Of a DNA stretch of 12,509 nt, positions 6,155 through 12,509 are shown in pieces. Each line of letters starts with the position of its first letter. Positions within the stretch are counted from its first letter, which is position 1. The stretch is from an uncultured Polaribacter sp. Its GTDB lineage: Bacteria > Bacteroidota > Bacteroidia > Flavobacteriales > Flavobacteriaceae. The stretch covers positions 1 to 12,509 of the forward strand of contig CAJXAS010000029.1 in assembly GCA_913050305.1 (NCBI GenBank), in the 5' to 3' direction. The notes beneath the pieces were generated by a model. That model made no database searches and was not told where the DNA came from. It saw only the letters and a program-made list of their open reading frames with translations. The position numbers and the translations under genes were made by a program.

Positions 6155-8998
6155 ATGAATACAAATTCGTTTCAACGCAGACATATTGGCCCTAATAATG
6201 CAGAGCAAGCAAAAATGCTAGCAACTATTAACGCCAAAAATTTAGAACAATTAATTGATGAAACTGTTCCAGATAATATTCTTCTAAGAAGTCCTTTAGA
6301 CTTAGAACCTGCTATGAGTGAATATGAGTATTTAGGACACATTAAAGAACTTTCAGAAAAAAACAAAGTATTTAAAAGCTACATAGGTTTAGGATATAAT
6401 GAAGCTATTGTGCCAAGCGTAATTCAGCGTAATATTTTAGAAAACCCAGGTTGGTATACTGCTTACACACCTTATCAAGCAGAAATTGCACAAGGTAGAT
6501 TAGAGGCGTTGTTAAATTACCAAACAATGATTTGTGATTTAACAGGAATGGAATTAGCAAATGCGTCTTTATTAGATGAAGCTACAGCCGCTGCAGAAGC
6601 AATGACATTGCTATATGATGTTAGAGAGCGCGCTAAGAAAAAAGCAGGCGCTCATAAGTTCTTTGTTTCTAGCGAAATTTTACCGCAAACATTATCTCTT
6701 TTACAAACACGTTCTACTCCTATTGGTATTGAATTAGTAATTGGAAACCATGAAGACTTTGATTTTACAGACGATTTTTTCGGCGCAATTTTACAATATC
6801 CAGGAAAATTAGGACAAGTATTCGATTATGAGAATTTTGTAGCAAAAGCAAATGGAAATAATATAAAAGTAGCTGTTGCGGCAGATATTCTATCCTTGGT
6901 AAAATTAAAAGCCCCAGGAGAATTTGGAGCCTCTGTAGTGGTTGGTACCACGCAGCGTTTTGGAATTCCTTTAGGATATGGCGGCCCTCATGCGGCTTTC
7001 TTTGCAACTAAAGAAGCATACAAAAGAAGTATTCCGGGAAGAATAATTGGTGTTACTAAAGACTTGAACGGAAAACGTGCTTTGAGAATGGCATTGCAAA
7101 CCAGAGAGCAACATATTAAAAGAGAAAGAGCTACTTCTAACATTTGTACAGCTCAAGTTTTATTAGCTGTTATGGCAGGAATGTATAGTGTTTTTCATGG
7201 TAAAAACGGAATTCAATTTATTGCAGATTCGGTACACCATAAAACCATAACACTAGCCAATACTTTAAGTTCTTTAGGAGTTGAACAAACCAATACTTCA
7301 TTTTTTGACACCATTTCAGTGAAAGCTGATTCTAAAAAAATAAAAGCTATTGCTGAAGCAAATAAAATAAACTTCAACTATATAGATGATAGAAACTTAT
7401 CTATCTCAATCAATGAAACTGTTGGTATAAAAGAATTAAATGCTATTGTCGCTGTTTTTACAGAAGCTTTAAATATAAAGACCACAACCATTTCTACTAT
7501 TTTTGAAGGAAATTCGATTCCTAAAAACGCACAAAGAAACACTTCATTTTTAGATAATAAAATTTTTAACACGTATCAATCTGAAACAGATATGATGCGA
7601 TATATTAAAAAACTAGAGCGCAAAGATTTAGCCTTAAACCATTCGATGATTTCTTTAGGTTCTTGTACTATGAAATTGAATGCAGCGTCAGAAATGTTGC
7701 CTTTAAGCAATCCACAATGGGGAAATATTCACCCATTTGTGCCATTAGACCAAGCGGAAGGATATCATGCAGTTTTACAAAAACTAGAACATCAATTAAA
7801 TATTGTTACTGGTTTTGCTGGTACTTCTTTGCAACCAAATTCTGGTGCGCAAGGAGAGTTTGCAGGTTTAATGACAATTAGAGCATATCACTTGTCAAAT
7901 AATGATTCTCATAGAAATATCTGTATTATTCCTGCCTCTGCCCATGGTACAAATCCAGCTTCTGCTGTAATGGCTGGTATGAAAGTAGTAGTTACTAAAA
8001 CTGCAGAAAATGGAAATATAGATGTGGATGATTTACGAGAAAAAGTGGCGTTGCACTCAGAAAACTTAGCCGCGTTAATGGTAACGTACCCATCTACACA
8101 CGGAGTTTTTGAGAGTGAAATTCAAAATATCACCAAACTTATTCATGACAATGGCGGACAGGTATATATGGATGGTGCAAACATGAATGCACAAGTAGGT
8201 TTAACAAATCCTGCAACTATTGGCGCAGATGTTTGTCACTTAAACTTGCACAAAACATTTGCAATTCCACATGGTGGCGGGGGTCCTGGAGTTGGCCCTA
8301 TTTGTGTTGCTCCACAATTAGTTCCATTTTTACCTTCAAATCCTGTTATTAAAACAGGTGGTGAACATGCCATAACGGCCATCTCTGCAGCACCCTGGGG
8401 CTCTGCTTTGGCTTGTTTAATTTCTTATGGATATATTACAATGTTGGGTTCTAAGGGATTGACAGATTCAACAAAAATGGCAATTTTAAATGCAAATTAT
8501 ATCAAAGAGCGTTTAGAAGGTTATTACCCAACTTTATATACAGGAGAAAAAGGACGTGCAGCACACGAAATGATTATCGATTGTAGAGATTTTAAAAACA
8601 ACGGAATTGAAGTTGTAGACATTGCAAAACGTTTAATGGATTATGGTTTTCACGCACCAACGGTTTCTTTTCCAGTTGGAGGAACTATGATGATTGAACC
8701 TACAGAATCTGAGAGTATTGCTGAACTAGATCGTTTTTGTGATGCCATGATTTCTATTCGTAGAGAAATAACTGAAGCAACTATAGCAGACGATAATAAC
8801 CCATTAAAAAACGCACCTCATACACAAGAAATGCTAACTAGTGATGAATGGACTTTACCATACACAAGAAAACAAGCAGCTTTTCCTTTGGCATATATTG
8901 CAGATAATAAATTTTGGCCAACCGTTAGAAGAGTTGATGACGCTTATGGTGACAGAAACTTAATTTGCTCATGCAGCCCAATTGAAGATTATATGTAA
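6155..8998 (+). CDS. gcvP: Glycine dehydrogenase (decarboxylating), glycine cleavage P-protein
   Basis: A full-length 947-residue P-protein of the single-chain type (E. coli GcvP is about 957), made of two related halves. It decarboxylates glycine with PLP and passes the aminomethyl group to lipoyl-GcvH, in the glycine cleavage system with GcvT and lipoamide dehydrogenase. The first half has the signatures RHIGPN at the N terminus, SYIGLGYNEAIVP and GWYTAYTPYQAEIAQGRLE. The second half has SLGSCTMKLNA (~500-510), HGTNPASA and the cofactor block LNLHKTF with K700 as the Schiff-base lysine, followed by the glycine-rich loop PHGGGGPGVGP. The ATG at 6155 places RRHIGP at residues 8-13, as usual. 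gcvT and gcvH are not in the window, which is common in Bacteroidota. The neighbouring serB-serA fusion makes the serine from which glycine is formed. Regulation by glycine is plausible given the inverted repeats upstream, but unproven. Confidence 0.97.
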   Translation: MNTNSFQRRHIGPNNAEQAKMLATINAKNLEQLIDETVPDNILLRSPLDLEPAMSEYEYLGHIKELSEKNKVFKSYIGLGYNEAIVPSVIQRNILENPGWYTAYTPYQAEIAQGRLEALLNYQTMICDLTGMELANASLLDEATAAAEAMTLLYDVRERAKKKAGAHKFFVSSEILPQTLSLLQTRSTPIGIELVIGNHEDFDFTDDFFGAILQYPGKLGQVFDYENFVAKANGNNIKVAVAADILSLVKLKAPGEFGASVVVGTTQRFGIPLGYGGPHAAFFATKEAYKRSIPGRIIGVTKDLNGKRALRMALQTREQHIKRERATSNICTAQVLLAVMAGMYSVFHGKNGIQFIADSVHHKTITLANTLSSLGVEQTNTSFFDTISVKADSKKIKAIAEANKINFNYIDDRNLSISINETVGIKELNAIVAVFTEALNIKTTTISTIFEGNSIPKNAQRNTSFLDNKIFNTYQSETDMMRYIKKLERKDLALNHSMISLGSCTMKLNAASEMLPLSNPQWGNIHPFVPLDQAEGYHAVLQKLEHQLNIVTGFAGTSLQPNSGAQGEFAGLMTIRAYHLSNNDSHRNICIIPASAHGTNPASAVMAGMKVVVTKTAENGNIDVDDLREKVALHSENLAALMVTYPSTHGVFESEIQNITKLIHDNGGQVYMDGANMNAQVGLTNPATIGADVCHLNLHKTFAIPHGGGGPGVGPICVAPQLVPFLPSNPVIKTGGEHAITAISAAPWGSALACLISYGYITMLGSKGLTDSTKMAILNANYIKERLEGYYPTLYTGEKGRAAHEMIIDCRDFKNNGIEVVDIAKRLMDYGFHAPTVSFPVGGTMMIEPTESESIAELDRFCDAMISIRREITEATIADDNNPLKNAPHTQEMLTSDEWTLPYTRKQAAFPLAYIADNKFWPTVRRVDDAYGDRNLICSCSPIEDYM

Positions 8999-9023
8999 CA
9001 AAGTAGTGCAATATTTAAATATT

Positions 9024-9075
9024 AAAACCGCTACCAAAAACTGATTTTCTTTCAGAATTTGATAACGGTTTTTTT
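9024..9075 (+). terminator. Rho-independent terminator of gcvP
   Basis: AAAACCG (9024-9030) pairs with CGGTTTT (9066-9072), and an inner CTGA (9041-9044) can pair with TCAG (9052-9055), giving an interrupted hairpin that ends in a run of seven T (9069-9075). It starts 26 bases after the gcvP stop. The stem is imperfect. It may also help end the convergent DUF2721 transcript. Confidence 0.65.
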
Positions 9076-9101
9076 GGTTTTACAATTGTGCTAAAGGTGA
9101 A

Positions 9102-9509
9102 CTATTTTTTTTCTAAATGCTCTTCAATGTCTGCAATATGGTACTGCAATGCCTGTGCAGAAATCTGTATTTCTTTTATCAGTAAAGCTAAAGAAATAAT
9201 GAGTAAAATAAGTGCGAAGCCAAATAAGTAAACGGCTATCATTTGCTGTTTTACATATATTAAAAACATAGTTAGAACACAAAAAAGTAAACTAGAAATT
9301 CCAAAAATCTGCATCCACCTTGTTAAGTTTAAACGCATTTTTAAATTTTTAATTTGCCTTAATAGTGATTTTTGTTTTTTCTGCAAATAAATATCATGTA
9401 AATTTCGAATTACAGCCGCATATGCCAAAAACCGATTGGTATATGCAAGCATTATCAATGAAATTGCAGAAAATAAAAGTGCTGGTGTTGTAAGTGTGAG
9501 TTGTTCCAT
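9102..9509 (-). CDS. DUF2721 family small membrane protein
   Basis: I use the ATG at 9509, giving 135 residues. The open frame extends to a TTG at 9521, but that TTG lies inside the predicted -7 box, and the ATG gives the usual family start MEQLTLTTPALLF. Three membrane segments are visible: ~9-31, 68-86 and 91-111. The first carries the hallmark TPALLFSAISLIMLAYTNRFLA. A basic, probably amphipathic stretch (44-64) separates segments 1 and 2, and the C-terminal tail (112-135) is charged and may be coiled. The family is widespread in Bacteroidota and other bacteria and has no established function. The gene stands alone: convergent with gcvP and divergent from the VanX-like gene, with 71 bases between the two starts. 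Confidence 0.8.
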   Translation of the reverse strand: MEQLTLTTPALLFSAISLIMLAYTNRFLAYAAVIRNLHDIYLQKKQKSLLRQIKNLKMRLNLTRWMQIFGISSLLFCVLTMFLIYVKQQMIAVYLFGFALILLIISLALLIKEIQISAQALQYHIADIEEHLEKK

Positions 9510-9518
9510 AGTAGAGAA

Positions 9519-9526
9519 CAAAATTA
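9519..9526 (-). promoter_or_regulatory. Predicted -7 box of the DUF2721 gene
   Basis: The minus strand reads TAATTTTG, a perfect TAnnTTTG, 9 bases before the ATG at 9509. Transcription would start about 4 bases upstream of that ATG. This placement rules against the longer TTG start, which overlaps the box. No TTG at -33 was found. Confidence 0.4.
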
Positions 9527-9567
9527 ATTAATATTTTCTACTTTAAATATATAATTTAAATTTTCTG

Positions 9568-9575
9568 TATTTTTG
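9568..9575 (+). promoter_or_regulatory. Predicted -7 box of the VanX-like gene
   Basis: TATTTTTG is a perfect TAnnTTTG whose last base is separated from the ATG at 9581 by only 5 bases (AATGT). Transcription would start at or beside the start codon, so a leaderless mRNA is predicted. No good -33 element was seen. Confidence 0.4.
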
Positions 9576-9580
9576 AATGT

Positions 9581-10255
9581 ATGAAAAAGATAATCTACCC
9601 GATAATAGTTCTTTTTAGTTTTATTATAAACGCTCAAAAACTACCTAAAAACTTTGTTTACCTAAAAGATATTGCACCCTCTATAAGAATAGAACTGCGT
9701 TATTTTTCGAATAATAATTTTATAGGAAAACCTATAGATGGTTATAACAGTAATTCTTTAATCATAACCGAGCGAACCGCTAAATCTTTAAAAAAAATTC
9801 AACAAGAATTGTTAAAAAAAGAATTGAGTCTAAAAATATTTGATGGGTATAGACCACAGCAGGCGGTAGATCATTTTGTAAGATGGGCAAAGGTGCTGAA
9901 TGACACAATAATGAAAGCCCAATATTATCCAAAAGTTAAAAAAAAGAACCTTTTTAAAAATGCTTACATCGCCGAAAAATCAGGACACTCTAGAGGCAGC
10001 ACTATAGATTTAACCATTATAAACATCAAAGCAGACGAAGCTTTAGACATGGGAAGTGAATATGATTTTTTTGGAATACAATCTCATCCCTCATATAAAA
10101 ACATCTCAAAAAAACAAAAAAAAAATAGAATGCTTTTGCGTAAAATAATGTTAGATAATGGTTTTAAGCCTTATGAAAATGAATGGTGGCACTTCACACT
10201 AAAAAAAGAACCTTTTCCAAATACTTATTTTAAATTTCTAATAAGTGAAAATTAA
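9581..10255 (+). CDS. Secreted D-Ala-D-Ala dipeptidase, VanX-like (peptidase M15D)
   Basis: A 224-residue protein with an N-terminal signal peptide (about 18 residues, ending near INAQ), so it should be exported to the periplasm. The zinc-enzyme motifs of the VanX/DdpX family are all present: DGYRP with R91, SGHSRGSTIDLTI with zinc ligands H136 and D143, and EWWHF with catalytic E201 and zinc ligand H204. The family cleaves the D-Ala-D-Ala dipeptide. In glycopeptide-resistant Gram-positives this removes the drug target, but no vanH or vanA ligase gene is adjacent, and in a Gram-negative an exported enzyme more likely recovers D-alanine from cell-wall peptides or releases it for nutrition. That role is inferred. 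The ATG at 9581 gives a clean signal peptide and sits just after a -7 box. The next gene, 68 bases downstream, has its own predicted box. Confidence 0.88.
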   Translation: MKKIIYPIIVLFSFIINAQKLPKNFVYLKDIAPSIRIELRYFSNNNFIGKPIDGYNSNSLIITERTAKSLKKIQQELLKKELSLKIFDGYRPQQAVDHFVRWAKVLNDTIMKAQYYPKVKKKNLFKNAYIAEKSGHSRGSTIDLTIINIKADEALDMGSEYDFFGIQSHPSYKNISKKQKKNRMLLRKIMLDNGFKPYENEWWHFTLKKEPFPNTYFKFLISEN

Positions 10256-10288
10256 CAAATTCTTTAGGCTATCATTTTAAATCAGCAC

Positions 10289-10296
10289 TATATTTG
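10289..10296 (+). promoter_or_regulatory. Predicted -7 box of the secreted unknown gene
   Basis: TATATTTG is a perfect TAnnTTTG, 27 bases before the ATG at 10324. A TTTAG (10263-10267) lies 21 bases upstream and is a poor match for the TTTG -33 element. The predicted leader is about 22 bases. Confidence 0.42.
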
Positions 10297-10323
10297 CTTT
10301 AAATTGTTCGTAATTTATTCTCA

Positions 10324-10995
10324 ATGAAACAAACTATTCAAATATTTACTTTTGTATTCTTTATGCTATCTTCAAGCGCGTTTGTTGCGCAGTTAGATAA
10401 AAATAATGGAACCAATGATAAAGGTAAGATAAAAGCATTTGTATTAACTAACAATAAAGTGGCAGAGCAACCAAAATCTATTACTTTAAATGGGACCGAT
10501 GGGTTTAAAAAAGCCTTTGACAAGGAACAAGAAAAGTTAAAAGAACAAGAAAAAGAAGAGAAATTAAATAAAAAAGGTATTATCTCTAGAAAGGAGATAA
10601 ATGAAGCTCGTTTTTTAAAGGAATTTAAAAAAATAAATGGACAGTATATTTATCCTGTAATAGATCAAGATTTAGGTAGTTTTAGAACAAACTCTAGCAG
10701 TGTTAATATAATTTGTAGAGATTTTCAGTATCCAGACGGTGATAGGGTCACAATTATGATAAATAATATACCTGTTATTACTAACATTGTTTTAAAACAA
10801 CAATACCAAAGTTTTACACTTCCATTAGAAATAGGTATAAATAAAATCTCTTTTGTAGCATTGAATCAAGGCACTTCTGGCCCAAATACTGCAGCATTTA
10901 AAGTATATAATGACGCAGGTATATTACTTTCCTCAAATGAATGGAATTTAGCAACAGATGCAAAGGCTACTTTAGTTATAGCAAAAGACAAATAA
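10324..10995 (+). CDS. Secreted protein of unknown function, flavobacterial type
   Basis: I do not know a function for this 223-residue protein. It has a signal peptide (hydrophobic core ~7-20, probable cleavage near FVAQ, residue 23). A highly charged Lys/Glu-rich segment follows (~62-103, with KEQEKLKEQEKEEK), probably helical or coiled. The C-terminal half (~110-220) looks like a beta-sandwich: alternating hydrophobic strands, an acidic turn CRDFQYPDGD (131-140) that could bind a metal ion, then VTIMINN, a glycine-bounded ISFVALNQGTSGPNTA (175-190) and SNEWNLATDAKATLVI near the end. The sequence after ~residue 115 looks strongly constrained and resembles secreted hypothetical proteins I associate with flavobacteria. 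No catalytic motif is recognisable, so a binding or structural role in the envelope is possible but unproven. It has its own predicted -7 box and lies 129 bases before pdhA. Confidence 0.75.
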   Translation: MKQTIQIFTFVFFMLSSSAFVAQLDKNNGTNDKGKIKAFVLTNNKVAEQPKSITLNGTDGFKKAFDKEQEKLKEQEKEEKLNKKGIISRKEINEARFLKEFKKINGQYIYPVIDQDLGSFRTNSSSVNIICRDFQYPDGDRVTIMINNIPVITNIVLKQQYQSFTLPLEIGINKISFVALNQGTSGPNTAAFKVYNDAGILLSSNEWNLATDAKATLVIAKDK

Positions 10996-11060
10996 ACAGG
11001 TTACGAAAACGTTTAAGTTAAATGTCTAAAATCATTTTTTTTTATTCTATTTAAAACAAC

Positions 11061-11068
11061 TATTTTTG
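11061..11068 (+). promoter_or_regulatory. Predicted -7 box of pdhA-pdhC
   Basis: TATTTTTG is a perfect TAnnTTTG. Transcription would begin near 11074, leaving a leader of about 50 A-rich bases before the pdhA ATG. The expected -33 region is a T-run without a clear TTG. It probably drives both pdhA and the closely spaced pdhC. Confidence 0.42.
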
Positions 11069-11124
11069 TCTTGAGATTAGTGCAATTAACAAGAAAATAA
11101 AACAAATAAACAATTATCATTAGA

Positions 11125-12114
11125 ATGAAAAAAATAACTAAACAAACCTATCTAGATTGGTATAAAAACATGTTTTTCTGGCGAAAGTTCGAAGACAAAC
11201 TTGCCTCTGTTTATATCCAACAAAAAGTAAGGGGTTTCTTGCATTTATACAATGGTCAAGAAGCTATTTTAGCTGGTGCATTACATGCAATGGATTTATC
11301 TAAAGATAAAATGATTACTGCTTACAGAAATCATGTACAACCAATTGGTATGGGAGAAGATCCTAAAAAGGTGATGGCAGAGTTGTATGGTAAAGTAACA
11401 GGTACCTCTAAAGGGATGGGTGGTTCTATGCATATTTTTTCTAAAGAATTTCGTTTTTACGGAGGGCATGGAATCGTAGGTGGACAGATACCTTTAGGAG
11501 CAGGTCTTGCATTTGCTGATAAATATAATGGTAGCGATGCCGTTACATTAACTTGTTTTGGAGACGGTGCAGCAAGACAAGGTTCTTTGCATGAAGCTTT
11601 TAATATGGCAATGTTATGGAAGTTACCAGTTATTTTTATTGTAGAAAATAATGGATATGCTATGGGAACTTCTGTAGACAGAACAGCAAACCATACAGAT
11701 ATCTGGAAGTTAGGTTTAGGATACGAGATGCCTTGTGGCCCTGTTGATGCCATGAACCCAATTAAAGTAGCAGAAGCAGTAGATGAAGCTATACAAAGAG
11801 CAAGACGAGGTGATGGACCAACATTCTTAGAGATGAAAACATATAGATATAGAGGTCACTCCATGTCTGATGCACAACATTATAGGACAAAAGATGAAGT
11901 AGAGGAATACAAAAAAATAGATCCTATTACACAAATAAAGGATATTATTTTAGAAAAAAATTACGCTACTCAAGAAGAGCTATCAGCAATTGATAAAGAG
12001 GTAAAAGCTATGGTGAACGAATGTGAAAAATTTGCAGAAGATTCTCCGTATCCAGAAACTCAACAAATGTATGATATGGTATATGAACAAAAAGATTATC
12101 CTTTTATAAGTTAA
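11125..12114 (+). CDS. pdhA: Pyruvate dehydrogenase E1 component, alpha subunit
   Basis: A 329-residue thiamine-diphosphate enzyme subunit of the heterotetrameric (alpha2beta2) E1 type. With E1-beta it decarboxylates pyruvate and acetylates the lipoyl group of E2 in the pyruvate dehydrogenase complex. The ThDP/Mg motif runs from G146-D-G148 to E174-N-N176. Other family blocks are FLHLYNGQEAI near the N terminus, YRNHVQPIG, SKGMGGSMHIF, GGHGIVGGQIPLGAG, and YRYRGHSMSD (240-249), which corresponds to the regulated loop of mitochondrial E1-alpha. The YRYRGHSMSD loop and GGSMH block favour pyruvate dehydrogenase over the branched-chain enzyme, and the E2 gene 3 bases downstream agrees. The partner E1-beta gene is not between them and must be elsewhere. 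The ATG at 11125 has no Shine-Dalgarno sequence, as usual here. Confidence 0.95.
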   Translation: MKKITKQTYLDWYKNMFFWRKFEDKLASVYIQQKVRGFLHLYNGQEAILAGALHAMDLSKDKMITAYRNHVQPIGMGEDPKKVMAELYGKVTGTSKGMGGSMHIFSKEFRFYGGHGIVGGQIPLGAGLAFADKYNGSDAVTLTCFGDGAARQGSLHEAFNMAMLWKLPVIFIVENNGYAMGTSVDRTANHTDIWKLGLGYEMPCGPVDAMNPIKVAEAVDEAIQRARRGDGPTFLEMKTYRYRGHSMSDAQHYRTKDEVEEYKKIDPITQIKDIILEKNYATQEELSAIDKEVKAMVNECEKFAEDSPYPETQQMYDMVYEQKDYPFIS

Positions 12115-12117
12115 ATT

Positions 12118-12509
12118 ATGGCTACAGTTGTAAATATGCCGCGTTTAAGTGACACCATGGAAGAAGGTGTTGTTGCGCAATGGTTGAAGAAAGTTGGAGA
12201 TAAAATAGAGGAAGGTGATATTTTAGCAGAAATTGAAACCGATAAGGCTACAATGGAATTTGAATCTTTTCACGAAGGCGTCTTATTGCACATCGGCGTT
12301 CAAGAAGGCGAAACTTCTCCTGTTGATAAATTATTAGCAATTATTGGAGAAGAGGGTGAAGATATTTCTGGACTTTTAAACGGAGAAAACTCCTCTAAAA
12401 TGAAAGTAGAAGAAAAAACAGTAACCACTGAGGAAATAAAAGAAGATACATCTTCTGATAATTCTTCGTCCGAAGCTACTGTAATTCCTGATGGAGTGCA
12501 AGTAATAAC
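12118..12509 (+). CDS. pdhC: Pyruvate dehydrogenase E2 (dihydrolipoamide acetyltransferase), N-terminal part
   Basis: The first 130 codons of a gene that continues past the right edge. Residues ~2-78 are a lipoyl domain: MPRLSDTMEEGVVAQWLKKV at the start and K43 in ETDKATMEFES, the lysine that carries the lipoyl group. A Ser/Glu/Lys/Thr-rich flexible linker follows (~85-122). The last visible residues, IPDGVQVI, are where many flavobacterial E2 proteins begin a second lipoyl domain, so two such domains are likely but not seen. The ATG is 3 bases after the pdhA stop, so the two genes should be translated from one mRNA. The peripheral-subunit-binding and catalytic domains lie outside the window. 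A 2-oxoglutarate E2 is a less likely alternative given pdhA next door. Confidence 0.93.
   Translation, partial: MATVVNMPRLSDTMEEGVVAQWLKKVGDKIEEGDILAEIETDKATMEFESFHEGVLLHIGVQEGETSPVDKLLAIIGEEGEDISGLLNGENSSKMKVEEKTVTTEEIKEDTSSDNSSSEATVIPDGVQVI

Noticed and set aside
7663..7881. Plus-strand frame of 72 codons within gcvP
   Set aside because: It is an out-of-frame shadow of the conserved GSCTMKLNA region of GcvP.
9581..10255. Glycopeptide resistance determinant (vanX)
   Set aside because: The motifs match the VanX family, but the exported location and the absence of vanH, vanA or a two-component system nearby do not support a resistance cassette.
11009..11043. Possible terminator before pdhA (weak ACGTT/AATGT pairing followed by nine T)
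   Set aside because: The stem is only about five pairs with a G-U wobble and lies nine bases before the T-run, so it would be unstable.

Overview
The window looks like chromosomal core sequence from a low-GC marine-type member of the Flavobacteriaceae (Bacteroidota), something like Polaribacter or Tenacibaculum; the genus is a guess. The reasons are the strongly AT-rich composition, the flavobacterial character of nearly every protein, the lack of Shine-Dalgarno sequences before starts, and copies of the Bacteroidota -7 promoter element TAnnTTTG ahead of most genes. No mobile element, tRNA, rRNA, CRISPR array or phage gene was seen, and all full-length genes read as intact.

Layout. 1-1645 (minus strand): kynurenine pathway, with kynureninase (kynU) followed by the start of kynurenine 3-monooxygenase (kmo), which runs off the left edge. 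1745-2932 (plus): a lipoprotein cell-wall peptidase with SH3 and NlpC/P60 domains. A strong bidirectional terminator (3036-3069) separates it from a convergent minus-strand block: a 630-residue fusion of a phosphoserine-phosphatase-like HAD domain with D-3-phosphoglycerate dehydrogenase (3115-5007), and a UbiA-like membrane protein (5146-5967). Divergent from that block is gcvP, the glycine cleavage P-protein (6155-8998), ending in a terminator. Then come a small DUF2721 membrane protein (9102-9509, minus), a secreted VanX-type D-Ala-D-Ala dipeptidase (9581-10255), a secreted protein of unknown function (10324-10995), and the pyruvate dehydrogenase genes pdhA (11125-12114) and pdhC (12118 to beyond the right edge).

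How the genes fit together. The middle of the window concerns serine and glycine: the fusion protein covers steps 1 and 3 of serine synthesis from 3-phosphoglycerate, and GcvP starts the breakdown of glycine to CO2, ammonia and methylene-tetrahydrofolate. kynU and kmo serve tryptophan breakdown or the route from tryptophan to NAD. Two exported proteins (NlpC/P60 and VanX-like) probably handle peptidoglycan peptides. pdhA-pdhC make acetyl-CoA, and E1-beta is not encoded between them.

I found no convincing new multi-gene system. The points most worth a second look are the SerB-SerA fusion, the UbiA-like protein that has lost its first aspartate motif, the inverted repeats in the gcvP leader, the consistent -7 boxes (some so close to the start codon that leaderless mRNAs are likely), and the uncharacterised secreted protein before pdhA. 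No gene-free stretch exceeds 300 bases.
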